Below, in pieces: positions 10,637 through 22,089 of a stretch of 64,000 nt of DNA. The notes under the pieces were generated by a model that saw only the letters and a program-made list of their open reading frames with translations, was not told where the DNA came from and did not search any database. Source of the DNA: Wurfbainia villosa. Taxonomy: Eukaryota; Streptophyta; Magnoliopsida; Zingiberales; Zingiberaceae. The position numbers and the translations under genes are program-made. Location: the NCBI GenBank assembly GCA_025175895.1, contig CM045988.1, forward strand, positions 92,353,137 through 92,417,136, read 5' to 3'. Within the stretch, counting starts at the first letter, position 1, and each line of letters starts with the position of its first letter.

Positions 10637-11836
10637 CATAGGAGATTGGGGCACATCAACATGAAAAATATAGCCAAGGTAGCCAAGTTAGAGTTGGTCA
10701 AAGGGCTACCAAAGATCAAATATGTCAAGAACAAAATGTGTGATGCATGCCAAGAAGGAAAACAAACAAAGGCATCACATAAAGGTAAAACCCTAACTAA
10801 TACCTCTTTACCGTTAGAATTATTGCATCTTGACTTATTTGATTGCCATAACACTCCCTCTTTAAATGGTAACAAATATTGTTTAGTTATAGTAGATGCT
10901 TTTTCTAGGTATACTTGGGTCTACTTTATGAAACATAAGGATGATACCTTAGAAATAATCATAGGATTTAGTAAAAGGGTTGAAAATGAAAAGAGTCTCA
11001 AAATCAACCGGATCCGTAGTGATCATGGTGGTGAATTTGAGAATTCTAAATTTTCACATTTTTGTTTAGAGCAAGGGTACAAGCATGAGTTTTCTTGTCC
11101 TAGAACACCCCAACAAAATGGGATGGTGGAAAGGAGAAATCGTGCCCTACAAGAGGCGGCTAGGACTATGCTTAATGCATATTCTCTACCTAGCTACTTG
11201 TGGGCGGAAGCGGTTAATACCGCTTGCTATATCCAAAATAGGGTTCAAATCCATAGGTTTTTAGGAAAGACACCACTTGAATTATGGAATGAGACTATTC
11301 CCACAATTCACTATTTCAAAGTCTTTGGATGTAAAGTTTATATTTTAAATATCAAAGATAATTTAGGAAAATTTGAATCCAAAGCGGATGAGGGAATCCT
11401 AGTTGGATACTCATCCACAAGTAGAGGGTATAGAGTCTACAATAAGAGAACCCAAGGAGTTGAGGAATCCTCTAATGTTCAATTTGATGAAACCACTAGT
11501 ACCTACCCTAGAAAGTCCTCCATTGATAAGGATATAAATGACAATAATCAAGGCATTACCCAAAAACTTCAAAATTTGACCATAAGGGGTAATGATCAAG
11601 GGGGAGGAAGAGGAGATTCCGATGATGAAAGGAGGGTAGAAGATAATAATGATCAATTTGAAACCCCTTCTAGAACCCTAAGAGTTCATCAAGATCATCC
11701 ACTTAACCAAGTAGTAGATGATCCATCTCAAGGAGTAAGAACTAGGTCATTTCATAGACCTCTTACTAGTCAAGTAGCTCTTATTTCACAAATTGAGCCC
11801 AAATCAATCAATGATGCATTACATGATCCGGATTGA
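10637..11836 (+). pseudogene. Pol: integrase
   Basis: Opens with the GAG-pre-integrase HHCC zinc domain (RRLGH, then CDACQEGK). The catalytic core follows: D in LHLDLF, D in RSDHGGEF and E in NGMVERRNR, the Copia DDE set. The C-terminal part has the GCKVY and EGILVGY motifs, then an acidic linker toward reverse transcriptase. It is in frame with the previous segment and ends at TGA 11834-11836, inside the otherwise conserved linker to reverse transcriptase. Integrase joins the cDNA to the target and makes the 5-bp duplication. Confidence 0.88.
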
Positions 11837-12967
11837 ATTTTGGCAATGCAAGATGAATTGACCCAATTCGAGAGAAGTCAAGTATGGGAATTAGTACCTA
11901 GACCCAATGATAGCACCATAATTACTACAAGATGGGTCTTTAGGAATAAGCTAGATGACCAAGGAAATATCACTAGAAATAAGGCTAGGTTGGTTGCTAG
12001 GGGATTTAATCAAGTTGAGGGGCTTGACTATGATGAGACTTATGCCCTGGTTGCTAGGTTAGAATCTATTAGAATTCTCTTAGGGTATGCTTCCTATATG
12101 GGATTTAAACTTTACCAAATGGATGTTAAATCGGCATTCTTAAATGGTTATATTAAGGAGGAAGTATATGTAGAGCAACCACCTGGATTTGAGAACATAG
12201 ATTATCCAAACCATGTATGTAAGCTTAGGAAAGCATTATATGGGTTAAAACAAGCTCCTCGGGCATGGTATGAAAGATTGTCATCTTTCTTAATTTCTAA
12301 GGATTTTAGAAGAGGCCAAGTAGATCAAATGTTGTTTATAAAGTCAACATTAAAGGATATATTCATAGCCCAAGTATATGTTGATGACATTATTTTTGGG
12401 TCAACAAATGATGATCTTCTCCAAGATTTTATAAAAAACATGGAAAATGAATTTGAAATGAGTTTAGTTGGAGAGCTTACCTTTTTCCTAGGTTTACAAG
12501 TCAAGCAAACTAATGAAGGGATTCACATTTATCAAACCAAATATGCAAATGAAATTATCAAGAAATTTGGTTTGGAAAATGTCAAAATTGTAACCACTCC
12601 TATGACCACTAGCACTAGAATAGATAGTGATCATGAAGGTAAATCAATTGATCTTAAACTTTATAGGAGTATGATTGGTAGCCTACTATACCTAACCGCT
12701 AGTAGACCCGATATCTTATTTGCGGTAGGTATGTGTGCAAGATACCAATCTTGTGCCAAAGAATCACATTTAGTAGCCGTTAAGAGAATTTTAAGATATA
12801 TTAAAGGCACCCTAAATGTAGGACTTTGGTATCCTAGGACTAGGTCGTTTGAATTGCTTGGCTATACCGATTCCGATTATGCCGGGTGCAAATTGGATAG
12901 GAAGAGTACTAGTGGTGGATGCCAATTTCTTGGGTCTTCCCTAGTTAGTTGGAGTAGTAGGAAGTAA
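11837..12967 (+). pseudogene. Pol: reverse transcriptase and start of RNase H
   Basis: Carries the Copia reverse transcriptase blocks: VWELVPRP, TRWVFRNK, KARLVARGF, QMDVKSAFLNG, YGLKQAPRAWY and the catalytic YVDD at 12377-12388. The RNase H part starts at YTDSDYAG and goes through RKSTSGGCQ. The frame is cut by TAA at 12965-12967, where relatives have a glutamine codon. All catalytic motifs of the polymerase are present. Confidence 0.9.
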
Positions 12968-13321
12968 CATTGTGTTGCTTTATCAACCACCGAAGCCGAA
13001 TATGTAGCTATGGGTGGTTGTGTAGCTCAACTACTTTAGATGAGACATACTCTTGTGGACTATGAGCTACACTACTCTAACATTAAAGTTTATTGTGACA
13101 ATGTGAGTACCATCAACTTGACCAAAAATCTGGTACATCACTCTAGGACCAAGCACATTGAAGTGAAACATCACTTTATAAGAGATCATGTGGCAAGAGG
13201 GGATATTGAACTTAATTATGTAGAATCTAAGTCCAACCTTGCCGATATCTTCACCAAAGCTCTTTCCGAAACCGAATTTTCATCATTAAGGAGAGAGCTT
13301 GGTATGTGCTTTGTAGAGTAA
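12968..13321 (+). pseudogene. Pol: RNase H, C-terminal part
   Basis: Continues in the same frame with the ALSTTEAEY motif, then TAG at 13037-13039, then YCDN, TKHIEVKHHF and LADIFTKAL motifs typical of Copia RNase H ends. The natural stop follows at 13319-13321. RNase H degrades the RNA of the RNA:DNA hybrid. Confidence 0.85.
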
Positions 13322-14370
13322 AATTCTAGGTATGCATGATCCTATATTTATATGTTAGCGTTATACCTTGATACATCTCACAAAAGCCTTAAGAAACCTT
13401 GATTTTTGTATTGAGACACTTAGAAACATGTGAGATGATAGAGAAGGTGCACTTGGCTCATCATGCTTGTTATGATGCATTACTATGAGCCAATGACACA
13501 CCTAGAGACATGAATACCTTATGGACCAATCATTGGGAAGGCTTGTATTCAAGTAATGAATACATAGCTCTAAGAACATGGTTGGAAATTCCAAATACTA
13601 TATATTTTAAACTATGTTCATCATATTTTGAAAAACAATTTTCAAGTGGAACACAAAAGTGATACAAATTGTGCAAAATCTTTAGAACTTTTGTTAGGTT
13701 CCAAGTTTGTATCAATATTGAAATCTGAAAAACATATATTTTTTAAACTATTTTTCTTTAATAAAGTATGATCTCAGAAATGTGTACACAAAATTTCGTG
13801 ATTTTTCGACGTTTCTAGAATTTCTAGTGCATTTCTGAAGTTGGGCTGAAAAGGCTGAAATTTCGATTTCAGGCGTAGCAGTCGACTGGTTCAGAAACCA
13901 GTCGACTGATACACTGTATTTTCTGATAAAAAGCTCCATTTTCTGATATTTAGTGTATCTTTGATATCCTAAAGCTATAGTATGATAATATTGCGTATAC
14001 ACAAAGTTTTAGGACTGTTTAATGCAGTGTTTTTTTGGGGAGTTTCATAAATTATATTTTTTTTTATCCCCAAAATCCATTGTTGGTGCAAAGTTAGGAC
14101 TTAGTTTGTGATTTTTTTTTATACTTTGCTTCAAATATTGTTTACACATTATAAAACATATCTTGGATTAAGGGGGAGCTTAATTTCAATCTTATACCTT
14201 AGTCCAAGATCCAACACATTAATTCTTTCATGTTTGAATCCTTCTCTTTTTGATGTATGTCAAAGGGGGAGAAGGAGTGTTTAAGTTATAATTCATATTG
14301 AAAATATGATTATGTGTGTATCTTTAAATACCTAACTTAAATGATTGTCAAACATCAAAAAGGGAGAGAT
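13322..14370 (+). other. 3' untranslated region with several polypurine tracts
   Basis: No env-like or other coding frame was found. AAGGGGGAG-type tracts occur near 14168 and 14263, and AAAAAGGGAGAGAT directly precedes the 3' LTR. The paired palindromes CAGTCGACTGG and CCAGTCGACTG lie at about 13879-13911. At 14081-14090 there is a stray copy of the LTR start, TGTTGGTGCA. Confidence 0.7.
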
Positions 14371-15710
14371 TATTGGTGCAACAATGCTCTAAGCATTTAT
14401 ATATGTTTTGATGTTTGGATAATCATCTAAGTAAGACAATATTTTGTGATCTAATTACGAACATGTGTAAGTGACAGGAAAATCCAAGGATGAAGACTTG
14501 GTAAAAGAGAAGTCCAAGTATGATCTTGGCAAAGAAAGTCCAAGGGACGGACTTGGCAGCATAAGACCAAGCTTGTAGTATTGGCAACGTAAAGTCCAAG
14601 TGAACCTTGGCAAAGGAAGACCAAGTATGATCTTGGCAAAGGAAGTCCAAGGGATGGACTTGGCAGCGTAAGACCAAGTTTGTAGTCTTGGCAGCGTAAA
14701 GTCCAAGTGAACCTTGGCAGAGGAAGTCCAAAGTAAGATCTTAGCAGCATAAGTCCAAGCTTGTAGTCTTGGCGGCGTAAAGTCCAAGCATTTGACAACC
14801 CAAGACATGACGAAACCGAAGGAAGTTCTTGGAAGCAAAGCGCAAAGGATGAACAAGTCACGGACTCGGAGGGATCCCGCTTAATGAGAGCTAGAAGGTT
14901 GAGTCTAGGTCTAGGGTGTAAAATCAAGTGTGAATTACTCACACTTATGAGTATCACGATCGATACAATGTATCACGATCGTCGTGCTCGACCGAGTCGG
15001 TTGAAACCACGACCATCGATCGGCTAGCGTTAGCGATGTGATCGATCGATGTTACCATAAGTCGACCGCCAACAAGGGCATCGGTGATCGATCAACGCAA
15101 AAACAAGCGTACGAATAGTCGACTCGATCGCGCGCGATCACTGATCGATCGCTCCATCGATCGATCGATGGAGGGATCACGATCGATCACCGCCGTTGGA
15201 AATTACGGCTCGAATCTCGCGGAGATCTCGGTTCGAGTCGTTGGTTGGCGGCTGATGGTAAGCATCACGACCGATCGAGGCCCAACGGAAAAACATCCCC
15301 TCTTCTAAAAAAAGGGGCCTTGGGGAGCTTGGTGAAGTTAGTGCTCTCATTCCTAACTACACCCTCGTGCTCACCAAGCTTTCCCAAGTGTTTTAGCAAT
15401 TCAAAACCTCCTCTTCTCTAGTTCTTAATCATCCATCATTGTAAAGAAGAGGAGAGCATTGTAAGAAAGGTTTCTCCACCTTGGTTCATCTAAAGGAGAA
15501 TATAGTGAAGCTTGGCTAGGACTAATCCACCTTACGGATTGCCGTGGAGTAGGAGTGTCATCTCCGAACCACGTACATCGAGTGTTAGCGTTGCTTTCAT
15601 CGTTTTCTTACTTGTATTCTTATTCGTATTTGTATTGCTTCTGCTAACTTGCTTGTAGAAACGAAGAAAGGCTAATCACCCCCCCTCTAGCCGTTACAAA
15701 GATCCTAACA
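14371..15710 (+). repeat. 3' LTR of the SIRE-like element
   Basis: 1340 bp. The first dinucleotide is TA rather than the TG of the 5' LTR; it ends CCTAACA like its partner. The tandem array is at 14480-14795. The region about 14950-15280 differs strongly from the 5' LTR by clustered indels in CGATCG-rich sequence, while both flanks are nearly identical. Confidence 0.93.
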
Positions 15711-16613
15711 TATTCCGACAGCATCCTGTCCACTCGATCACTAAGGAGCAGTGATGGTAGAGTGCACAGTTGTCATAGCCCTACCCACTCGGCTTCACCA
15801 TCGCGTGTGAGGCGGATGACTGACGTCAGGGGTGACCATATCATTTGCATTGCATGTATTTTGCATGGATGACATTTGTATTGTGTTTGCTGCATTTTGA
15901 TTGCTGCCTTGGATGTTGCATATGATTGTCATGCATACAAGATACATTTTTTTGTATTTGATCTGACGACTTTATTTCTGCTAGTATGACACATACTCCT
16001 ATGTCAGGATAGGAGATTCAGGTAAGTACAGTCTTTTCGCATTTCTTTCTTACATTCCCTATTGCTGATTAGTAAGTTGTACTGACATGATTATTATTGT
16101 TAGTTATATCTTACTATGCATATCGACTATTATCCACTGAGTTCATTGAATTTACCCCGTTGCTTTATATCTATTTCAGGACGAAGCTGTTAGGAGAGTT
16201 CAGCTGTCAAATTCCCTCGTCATAATAGTTTTCTTGTTATTTGATTTATGATTTTGGTATTGACTAGAAGATATGTTTAGGACTGATATTTGATTTATGT
16301 ACTCGTGGATGTTTTGGTGATATTTGGTATGTCCTTATGAACTTCTATTCGGATTTTTATTCGATTGATTTTGGTTGAGTATTCCTGCTCAGATGACAGA
16401 AGGGGTAAATTTAGATATTGTAGACTATTTGATATTTACTTTGATTGTTGGCCTGAGGCCTATTTATGACCAGCATGTATGATATTTGTTCCGGTCGTAT
16501 TGACCGATGTATAGTAGGTCGTGTGGACCTTGTATGCAAGTTTCATATTGTCATCCGTACAGGGGAGATGCTGTCGGATTTTTGTTTGGCGGGGGCTCTC
16601 TCGGGGCGTGACA
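15711..16613 (+). mobile_element. LTR-like fragment, right half (probably Gypsy)
   Basis: Begins with the second TATTC and continues the sequence interrupted at 7197. It has stop codons in all frames and no protein match. It ends with CTCTCTCGGGGCGTGACA, the style of plant Gypsy LTR ends. AGGACGAAGCTGTTAGG near 16180 is also LTR-like. The class is uncertain. Confidence 0.4.
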
Positions 16614-18661
16614 ATGTCCCTCCAATGCCTAAATCAGACAGGAAAAAATGAAAGTAGTGTACAGTAGTATGAAGAGAGTTTGGTTACAAATCTTGCATTA
16701 ATTATCACTTTTCCATTATTTGCTTCTCCCTTTTTATTGTTTTGGCTTTTTACCGCAATTAATGAGCATCCCTCCGGAGGCATCTTGCCCATACCTCTCC
16801 ATGGCATATTACTACGTCAATCCATACCCCTAATACATGGACACTTCTGCTCGTACCATGATCACGTGTCAGTAAGGCTTGTCACTACGTCCACCTATAC
16901 TATGTCGATATCTACCATGTCTATCCATACTATTATTTTTCAACCCTTGACATCTCGAGCCTTGGACTCTTTTGGCACCCGAGTGCCCGAGCTCTTGAGT
17001 ATTTGAGCTCCTGAGTATTGAGCTCCTATTTGTGTCATTAGGAGTTCCCGAGCACCCAAGCTTTGCCTGACCCTGGCTTATCGAGCTCCTGAGCATCAAC
17101 TCCATGGCCTATTTGTAGGATCCCGAGTACTCAAGCTTTCAAGTACCCAAGCTCCCAAACTCCCGAATTCTTCTTGGGTCTCACATTCCATATTTGATCC
17201 TGATTTTCCATGTATATCGGACCAATTCTGACAGCATCAAAGTATATAGTAAATTATTTGGCAGTTCGTTCTGTTTAGCCTCTCTAGGTTAAAGTAACGT
17301 ATATGAGTAACTTTAATTTTGCATCAAATTAAAAGAAGATGTGCGGAAGCACATTCTAAATTACGAACGCTAGATCGCATGGCACGTCTAATTCACAATG
17401 TTTATAGTATTGTTTATCATATTATTTATCAGAAGCAACGAATTGATGAACAATCAGTGCAAAATTCTCTTAAAGGACTTCCTCTGAGATATTCTCTGAA
17501 GCAGGCAGAAGCAGAAAACTGCTGAGTGAACGAAGAAGCAATGACGTTCTTCCTCTTCCTCTTCCTCCTCCTCCGTTTGACGCATTGAGCGAAAACGAAA
17601 ATGACGTGTGCACAAAAGGACGAGGCAGCCCACTCCGTCGCCTCCTCTGCCTCCCCGTCGAATGTCTCTACCTCTCCCCACAAGAGTTTGTCTCACTCAC
17701 TCCGCCCACTTTCACACTCGTTACCTCGTGGGCACGCTCCGCTATTACGGCCGCCCACCTCAATGAGCGGCGGAGTGGGCGGCACCCCCTGGACTGGAGG
17801 GAGGGGGTCAACGTGGAGAAAATTAAGGAAGGGCTTTGTGGTGCAGGGAAATCTGATATCCAGCGTTTTGGATTGCAAATTGGGAACGAGTTAGATATAA
17901 ATGAGTTTTCTGCTATACTCAGAGGATGGATAGAGAGGAACAGATATGATTTTTAAGGGTAAAAAGAAAGGAAGAAAAGAAAAAGGGAGTAGCTGAGAAG
18001 AAATAGCGAGGAATGGAGAAGAAGGCTAGGCTAGCCGTGAGTTGGCAGTCAGACCCCAGCTTCGACTGGCAAGTCGCAATCATGCTGCTGCGTCTTACTC
18101 TTTCCCTTCTTATCTAAATTAAATATAACAGAATGTAATCGGTTTTTTCTTTGTTTAAAAAATAATGAAATTAGCTTTGAAGAAGCGGAAGCCATACAGT
18201 GGGTGGGTCGTGCCCTTGTCCCTTGGTATATTAATCATTCGCCAAGAGAAATTAAAATCATTGGCCATGGCCAAGAAAGGATAGACCTCGATTGGATCAA
18301 TCATTCGCTACGCGAAATATCAATATCTTCTGTCGGAGAGCTTATCTGTTTAAGCTACTACACAGTAGCTTCCTTATAGTTTAGTACTCCGATCGAGAAT
18401 TATGAATATTATCTCTTTTACATGCTTCTTCGGGAGCCTGCAACCGTAAGACCAGAGAGGTTAGGCAGGTAGATCTGAGTCATAATAAGCTAATAATTAT
18501 GGCCATTAGGTTCCCTCGTTCCTCTAGATCTGCACAGCACTTATATAAGCTCTTGCACCCGCAAGGAAGCTGGATTAAAGTAAAACGCCGTCTCAGGATC
18601 GGAGTCTGAGAGGTGAGGAACGAAATTTGCTACCCAAACTACACCTAATTAAACTAATTAA
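16614..18661. other. Intergenic region downstream of the P450 gene
   Basis: About 16955-17165 is a degenerate short repeat of GAGCTCCTGAG and CCCGAGTA boxes. 17545-17580 is a CT-rich run (TTCCTC)n. An open frame at 17585-17956 has no recognisable domain. The part nearest the P450 stop probably contains its 3' UTR, but no polyadenylation signal can be singled out. Confidence 0.5.
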
Positions 18662-20113
18662 TCATACAGTGGGCGACACGGCCACCCGCCGGCTCATCCG
18701 CGCCCAAACCCCGCCGCTAAACGTTGAGATCAGACCGGGCGCGAATTTCACTGGCCGATCCGCGTTCACCACCTCGACGTCGAACTGTTTCAGCACAGCG
18801 ATCGTCACCATCCGCATCTCCGCCAGTGCGAGTTCCTTGCCGAGGCACACCCGGTAACCAGCCTGGAAGACCGGGTACCTGAAGAGGCTCTCCGCCGAGA
18901 ACTTGTTTCCTCGGAGCCACCGTTCCGGCTTGAATTCGGCACAATCGGCGCCCCATATACTCTCCATCCGCCCCATGGCGTAGGGGTGGTACATTACTCG
19001 CGTTCCCTGACCCACGAAGGTGCCGTCCGGAAGCACGTCGTCTTCCAAGCACCACTTAGAGTCGAACTGCACCGGGGGGTACAAACGCAGGCTCTCGTGG
19101 ATTGCCGCCTGCAAGTAGTCTCCACCGCCGGCGTTTATTTCCTCGCGAAGCCGCGCAGCCACCTGCGGGTTGCGCGCGAGGAGCAGGAAGAGGCCAGTCA
19201 GGGCGGAGGCGACGGCATCGCGCCCCGCGAGGAGGAAGCTGACGACGATGTCGCGGAGGTACTCCTCGTCGTCCTCGACAGAGCTCATGAACCGCGAGAG
19301 CAGGTCGTGGCAACCGTCGTGACCCAGCTTCCGCCGCTGCCGGATCACCTCCTTCGCCAGCTTATTGATCATCGAGATCCAGCGTCGCAGCTCCCTCTCC
19401 GAACCCACATTAAGTAGCCGCTTTAGCTTCCACGCCGCCGGCGCCGGCGCCGCGCCCCGCATCGCCGATAGTCTCGAAGCGGCGTCGAATGCTTCGGCGA
19501 ACTCTCTCATCGGCACCGGCAGCTCGAGGCATCCCCTCTCGAGCCCAAACGAGATCCGACAGATGACGTCGAATGTGAATCGCCGGAATACGTCCTGCAA
19601 GTCGATTACGCTGCCGGTGTCGGTCACCGCGGCGAGTTGCGGCAGCATCCCGCAGGAGATCTCCTCGGCGACGATGCCGGAGGCGTACTCGCGCACGTTG
19701 ACGCTGCCGAGCGCGAGGCTGGCCATCTTGCGCTGGAAGCGCCAGGCGTCGCCGTCGACGTTGAAGATGCCGCGGCCCAGTAGGTCCCCGAGGATGGCGG
19801 AGAAGGGCTTGCCTTTGGGGAAATTATCAAACCGGGTCCGGAGCATGTACTCGACGTTGGCCGGGTTGGCTGTCACCGTTTTGCCGAGCACGTGAACGCA
19901 GATGGTGCCGGTCGGCGACGTACGCAGCAGGTGCGCGTACCAGTCACTCAGGTTGTCGAACTCTGCCGCCCACGAGCCGCGGAGGTACGCCCGGCACACG
20001 TGACAGCAGCAACACCAACGCTTCCGCAGGAGCAGCAACAGCGCGAACCCAAAGAATCCTGCGGCGAAGGAGAAGAAGACAAAGGCGAGTTGGCCGGTTC
20101 CAAATTCCACCAT
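18662..20113 (-). CDS. CYP94C: Cytochrome P450, CYP94C-like (jasmonoyl-isoleucine oxidase type)
   Basis: 483 codons, one exon, as usual for CYP94. Residues 9-29 form the N-terminal membrane anchor, placing the enzyme on the ER facing the cytosol. Family marks follow: WYAHLLR (58-64), FDNFPKGKPF (95-104), GRGIFNVDG (113-121), the E-x-x-R pair at E340/R343, LYPPVQFDS (344-352), FKPERW (394-399) and the heme loop FQAGYRVCLG (416-425) with the ligand Cys423. The WYAHLLR and PPVQFDS stretches point to CYP94C rather than other omega-hydroxylases. In Arabidopsis CYP94C1 oxidises 12-hydroxy-JA-Ile to the carboxy form, ending jasmonate signalling; the substrate here is inferred. The I-helix motif is AGRDA (296-300) instead of the usual AGRDT. 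A TATA box lies 67 bp upstream. The GC-rich coding sequence contrasts with the AT-rich surroundings. Confidence 0.88.
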   Translation of the reverse strand: MVEFGTGQLAFVFFSFAAGFFGFALLLLLRKRWCCCCHVCRAYLRGSWAAEFDNLSDWYAHLLRTSPTGTICVHVLGKTVTANPANVEYMLRTRFDNFPKGKPFSAILGDLLGRGIFNVDGDAWRFQRKMASLALGSVNVREYASGIVAEEISCGMLPQLAAVTDTGSVIDLQDVFRRFTFDVICRISFGLERGCLELPVPMREFAEAFDAASRLSAMRGAAPAPAAWKLKRLLNVGSERELRRWISMINKLAKEVIRQRRKLGHDGCHDLLSRFMSSVEDDEEYLRDIVVSFLLAGRDAVASALTGLFLLLARNPQVAARLREEINAGGGDYLQAAIHESLRLYPPVQFDSKWCLEDDVLPDGTFVGQGTRVMYHPYAMGRMESIWGADCAEFKPERWLRGNKFSAESLFRYPVFQAGYRVCLGKELALAEMRMVTIAVLKQFDVEVVNADRPVKFAPGLISTFSGGVWARMSRRVAVSPTV

Positions 20114-20179
20114 TGTAGCTCCAATTAATTAAACCAGTTCAGAAATGGGAACTTGAGGGAGGCAATGTGACTGGGCATT

Positions 20180-20187
20180 TATTTATA
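20180..20187 (-). promoter_or_regulatory. TATA box of the P450 gene
   Basis: On the minus strand this is TATAAATA, 67-74 bp before the ATG at 20113, a normal plant distance for a short 5' UTR. No competing start codon lies between. Confidence 0.7.
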
Positions 20188-22081
20188 ATGGCGCGAGATG
20201 GATCGACCATATATCCGAAGTGATAGGGACAAGTGAACGGGATGGGAAACTATGAGTTGCCTTTGTCACCTCTGTTTTTCTTCCCTGTCATACACTGGCA
20301 TCTATAACGTCTTGTTGGATATAATTAAGGCACGAGGACATCGTGATGTATAAAAACTTTAGGGCAAGCGGATCGGCCACTGTCGGCTTAGCATTATGTG
20401 ATGTATTGGCGTATTGCTAGCCAGCAGAATATTGCAGACCACAGTTAGTCATTTTGCCAAACAGGTAATGTGGCAGCTACGTACAGAGCGAGCCCTGATC
20501 TCCGCTTCCAACTTTGTGAGCTAATAAGCTATTTAACTTCTAGATTTTTCAAAAGTGTTGTATACTTTTGCATTTTAATTAAAACGTATTTTATATTGAA
20601 GCAAAGGAAAGTTTCTCTTATAACTCAATTGACAGCTCCGCTTGTCTTCTATTTAACTCTAATATATTACGACAATTTCACCATTTTGCCGAATAAGTCT
20701 GTCGTAGATAACGTCAGTGATCCCGAGTGTTGAATAAGCGCCCTGGACTGTACGCGAAAGACATTTTCAACGATATTTTGTTTTTTTTTTTCGCTAGAAT
20801 TCTGCCCATCTCAGCACGTGGACGACGGATTAATTTTGATAATTTAATTTAATTATTGACTTGAGAATTTCGAAGATTTATCCAAGCCACGATGGTGGTT
20901 TTATTTTTATTTTAAAATTGATTTAACATCGCTGCAGGTGGTCACTAAAATGTATTGAATTTCCTTAAAAATATAACGGAATGACCATGGCACTGTGGCA
21001 TCCATCCGCACAGCGTGGCAGAACAGCCGAATCCACCTAATCTAACAGGAACTGGTTTGGAGTGTTCGTCTTGCCACGTTTATTTTCGGCCTACCTTGAG
21101 GCATCGATTAGGATGTACAGCGATCGAATTGCTAGAGACAAATTTATTTTTTAGGCTTTTTACTTTAAGTCATAAAATTATCCCAAAAGAATTATTGCTG
21201 GATATCATATGCATGAGCATCGATCAATTTTTAATTAATTAAAAATGTCTTTCGCGATGAAAAACGTCATATTTTTTTTCTCCAAAAATAAATAATTCCA
21301 AACGAACAACACATGGGATAATTAATTCATCAGCCGACAGTGAGGTGCCTGTGCTGGGATAGCTGACAGAGTGAGATAGTACGGATATAATTAGGAGCTA
21401 GCGTTTCGGGTCCATTTTCTGGTCGATCGTCCATGTTTTCCCTTCAAACTGATCATGAGTTTTTCTGCAAGTCGAACGCTTCGCTGCTTTATGAGCTGTT
21501 CGATTAAACTCTGTGGGAAAAGCTTTGGACATTGATCCGGTACTAGAGGAGAATGGAGATCATCATTTTGGGTGGGTGGGTGGGCAGTCACATGCATGTT
21601 GCTTTAGTTACAAGTGAAATTGAAAGGGTTGATATGTTAAAGAAATTTGGATGGAGAGTTTTCTTTTAGTATTTTATGTACATATTTTAAGAATTAATCT
21701 TCCCTTTCGAGATATTTAGATGAAAGGTTTTCATTATTTTTCATTTCAATAACTATATGGTTGATATATATATATATATATATAAAGAAGAAGAAGGAGA
21801 AGGAGAAAGATGTGTTCTAATTCACTTCTAACAGATTATAGGAATAAATGATTTTTCATCATAAAAATACAGAGTTGTTCTGATATGCATGAGTGGCTGA
21901 GTCTTTTAGTTGAACAAGAATCAGTTAAACCTTTTTAATTTCTTTGCTCAAGTTGACTTACTTTGACTTAGCTTGCATGAGTTAATTTATTTCATGATTC
22001 CTCACCGGAGAGGGATGAGCTCCTATTTAATTGCTTGTCAACTCTATTTTATGTTATATAGATAATTAATTATAATTGAGT
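20188..22081. other. Upstream intergenic region of the P450 gene
   Basis: AT-rich sequence with a TA microsatellite at about 21763-21784. No coding frame, RNA gene or element ends were recognised. The part proximal to 20188 is the likely promoter of the P450 gene. Confidence 0.5.
20815..20820. promoter_or_regulatory. G-box (CACGTG) upstream of the P450 gene
   Basis: A palindromic CACGTG about 0.7 kb upstream of the ATG. MYC2-type bHLH factors bind G-boxes in jasmonate-induced genes, which would suit a CYP94C gene. A single six-base match is weak evidence. Confidence 0.35.
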
Positions 22082-22089
22082 CTTGATTG

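Larger units (their letters stand above)
7198..15710 (+). mobile_element. Full-length SIRE-like Copia retrotransposon
   Basis: 8513 bp, with LTRs 7198-8554 and 14371-15710, TATTC target duplication, initiator-Met-tRNA primer-binding site and several polypurine tracts. Gag, protease, integrase, reverse transcriptase and RNase H lie in that order in one reading frame, the Copia order. The long 3' untranslated part (13322-14370) has no env-like frame. Five in-frame stops make it defective for Pol. The SIRE/Maximus assignment rests on Gag style, long LTRs and multiple polypurine tracts. Confidence 0.93.

Noticed and set aside
13322..14370. Possible env-like gene after pol in the SIRE-like element
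   Set aside because: Some SIRE elements have one, but only short unrelated frames exist here.
17585..17956. 123-codon open frame downstream of the P450 gene
   Set aside because: No recognisable domain; overlapping frames of similar length exist on both strands.
18986..19895. Antisense frames over the P450 gene
   Set aside because: High GC content leaves shadow frames open opposite the real gene.
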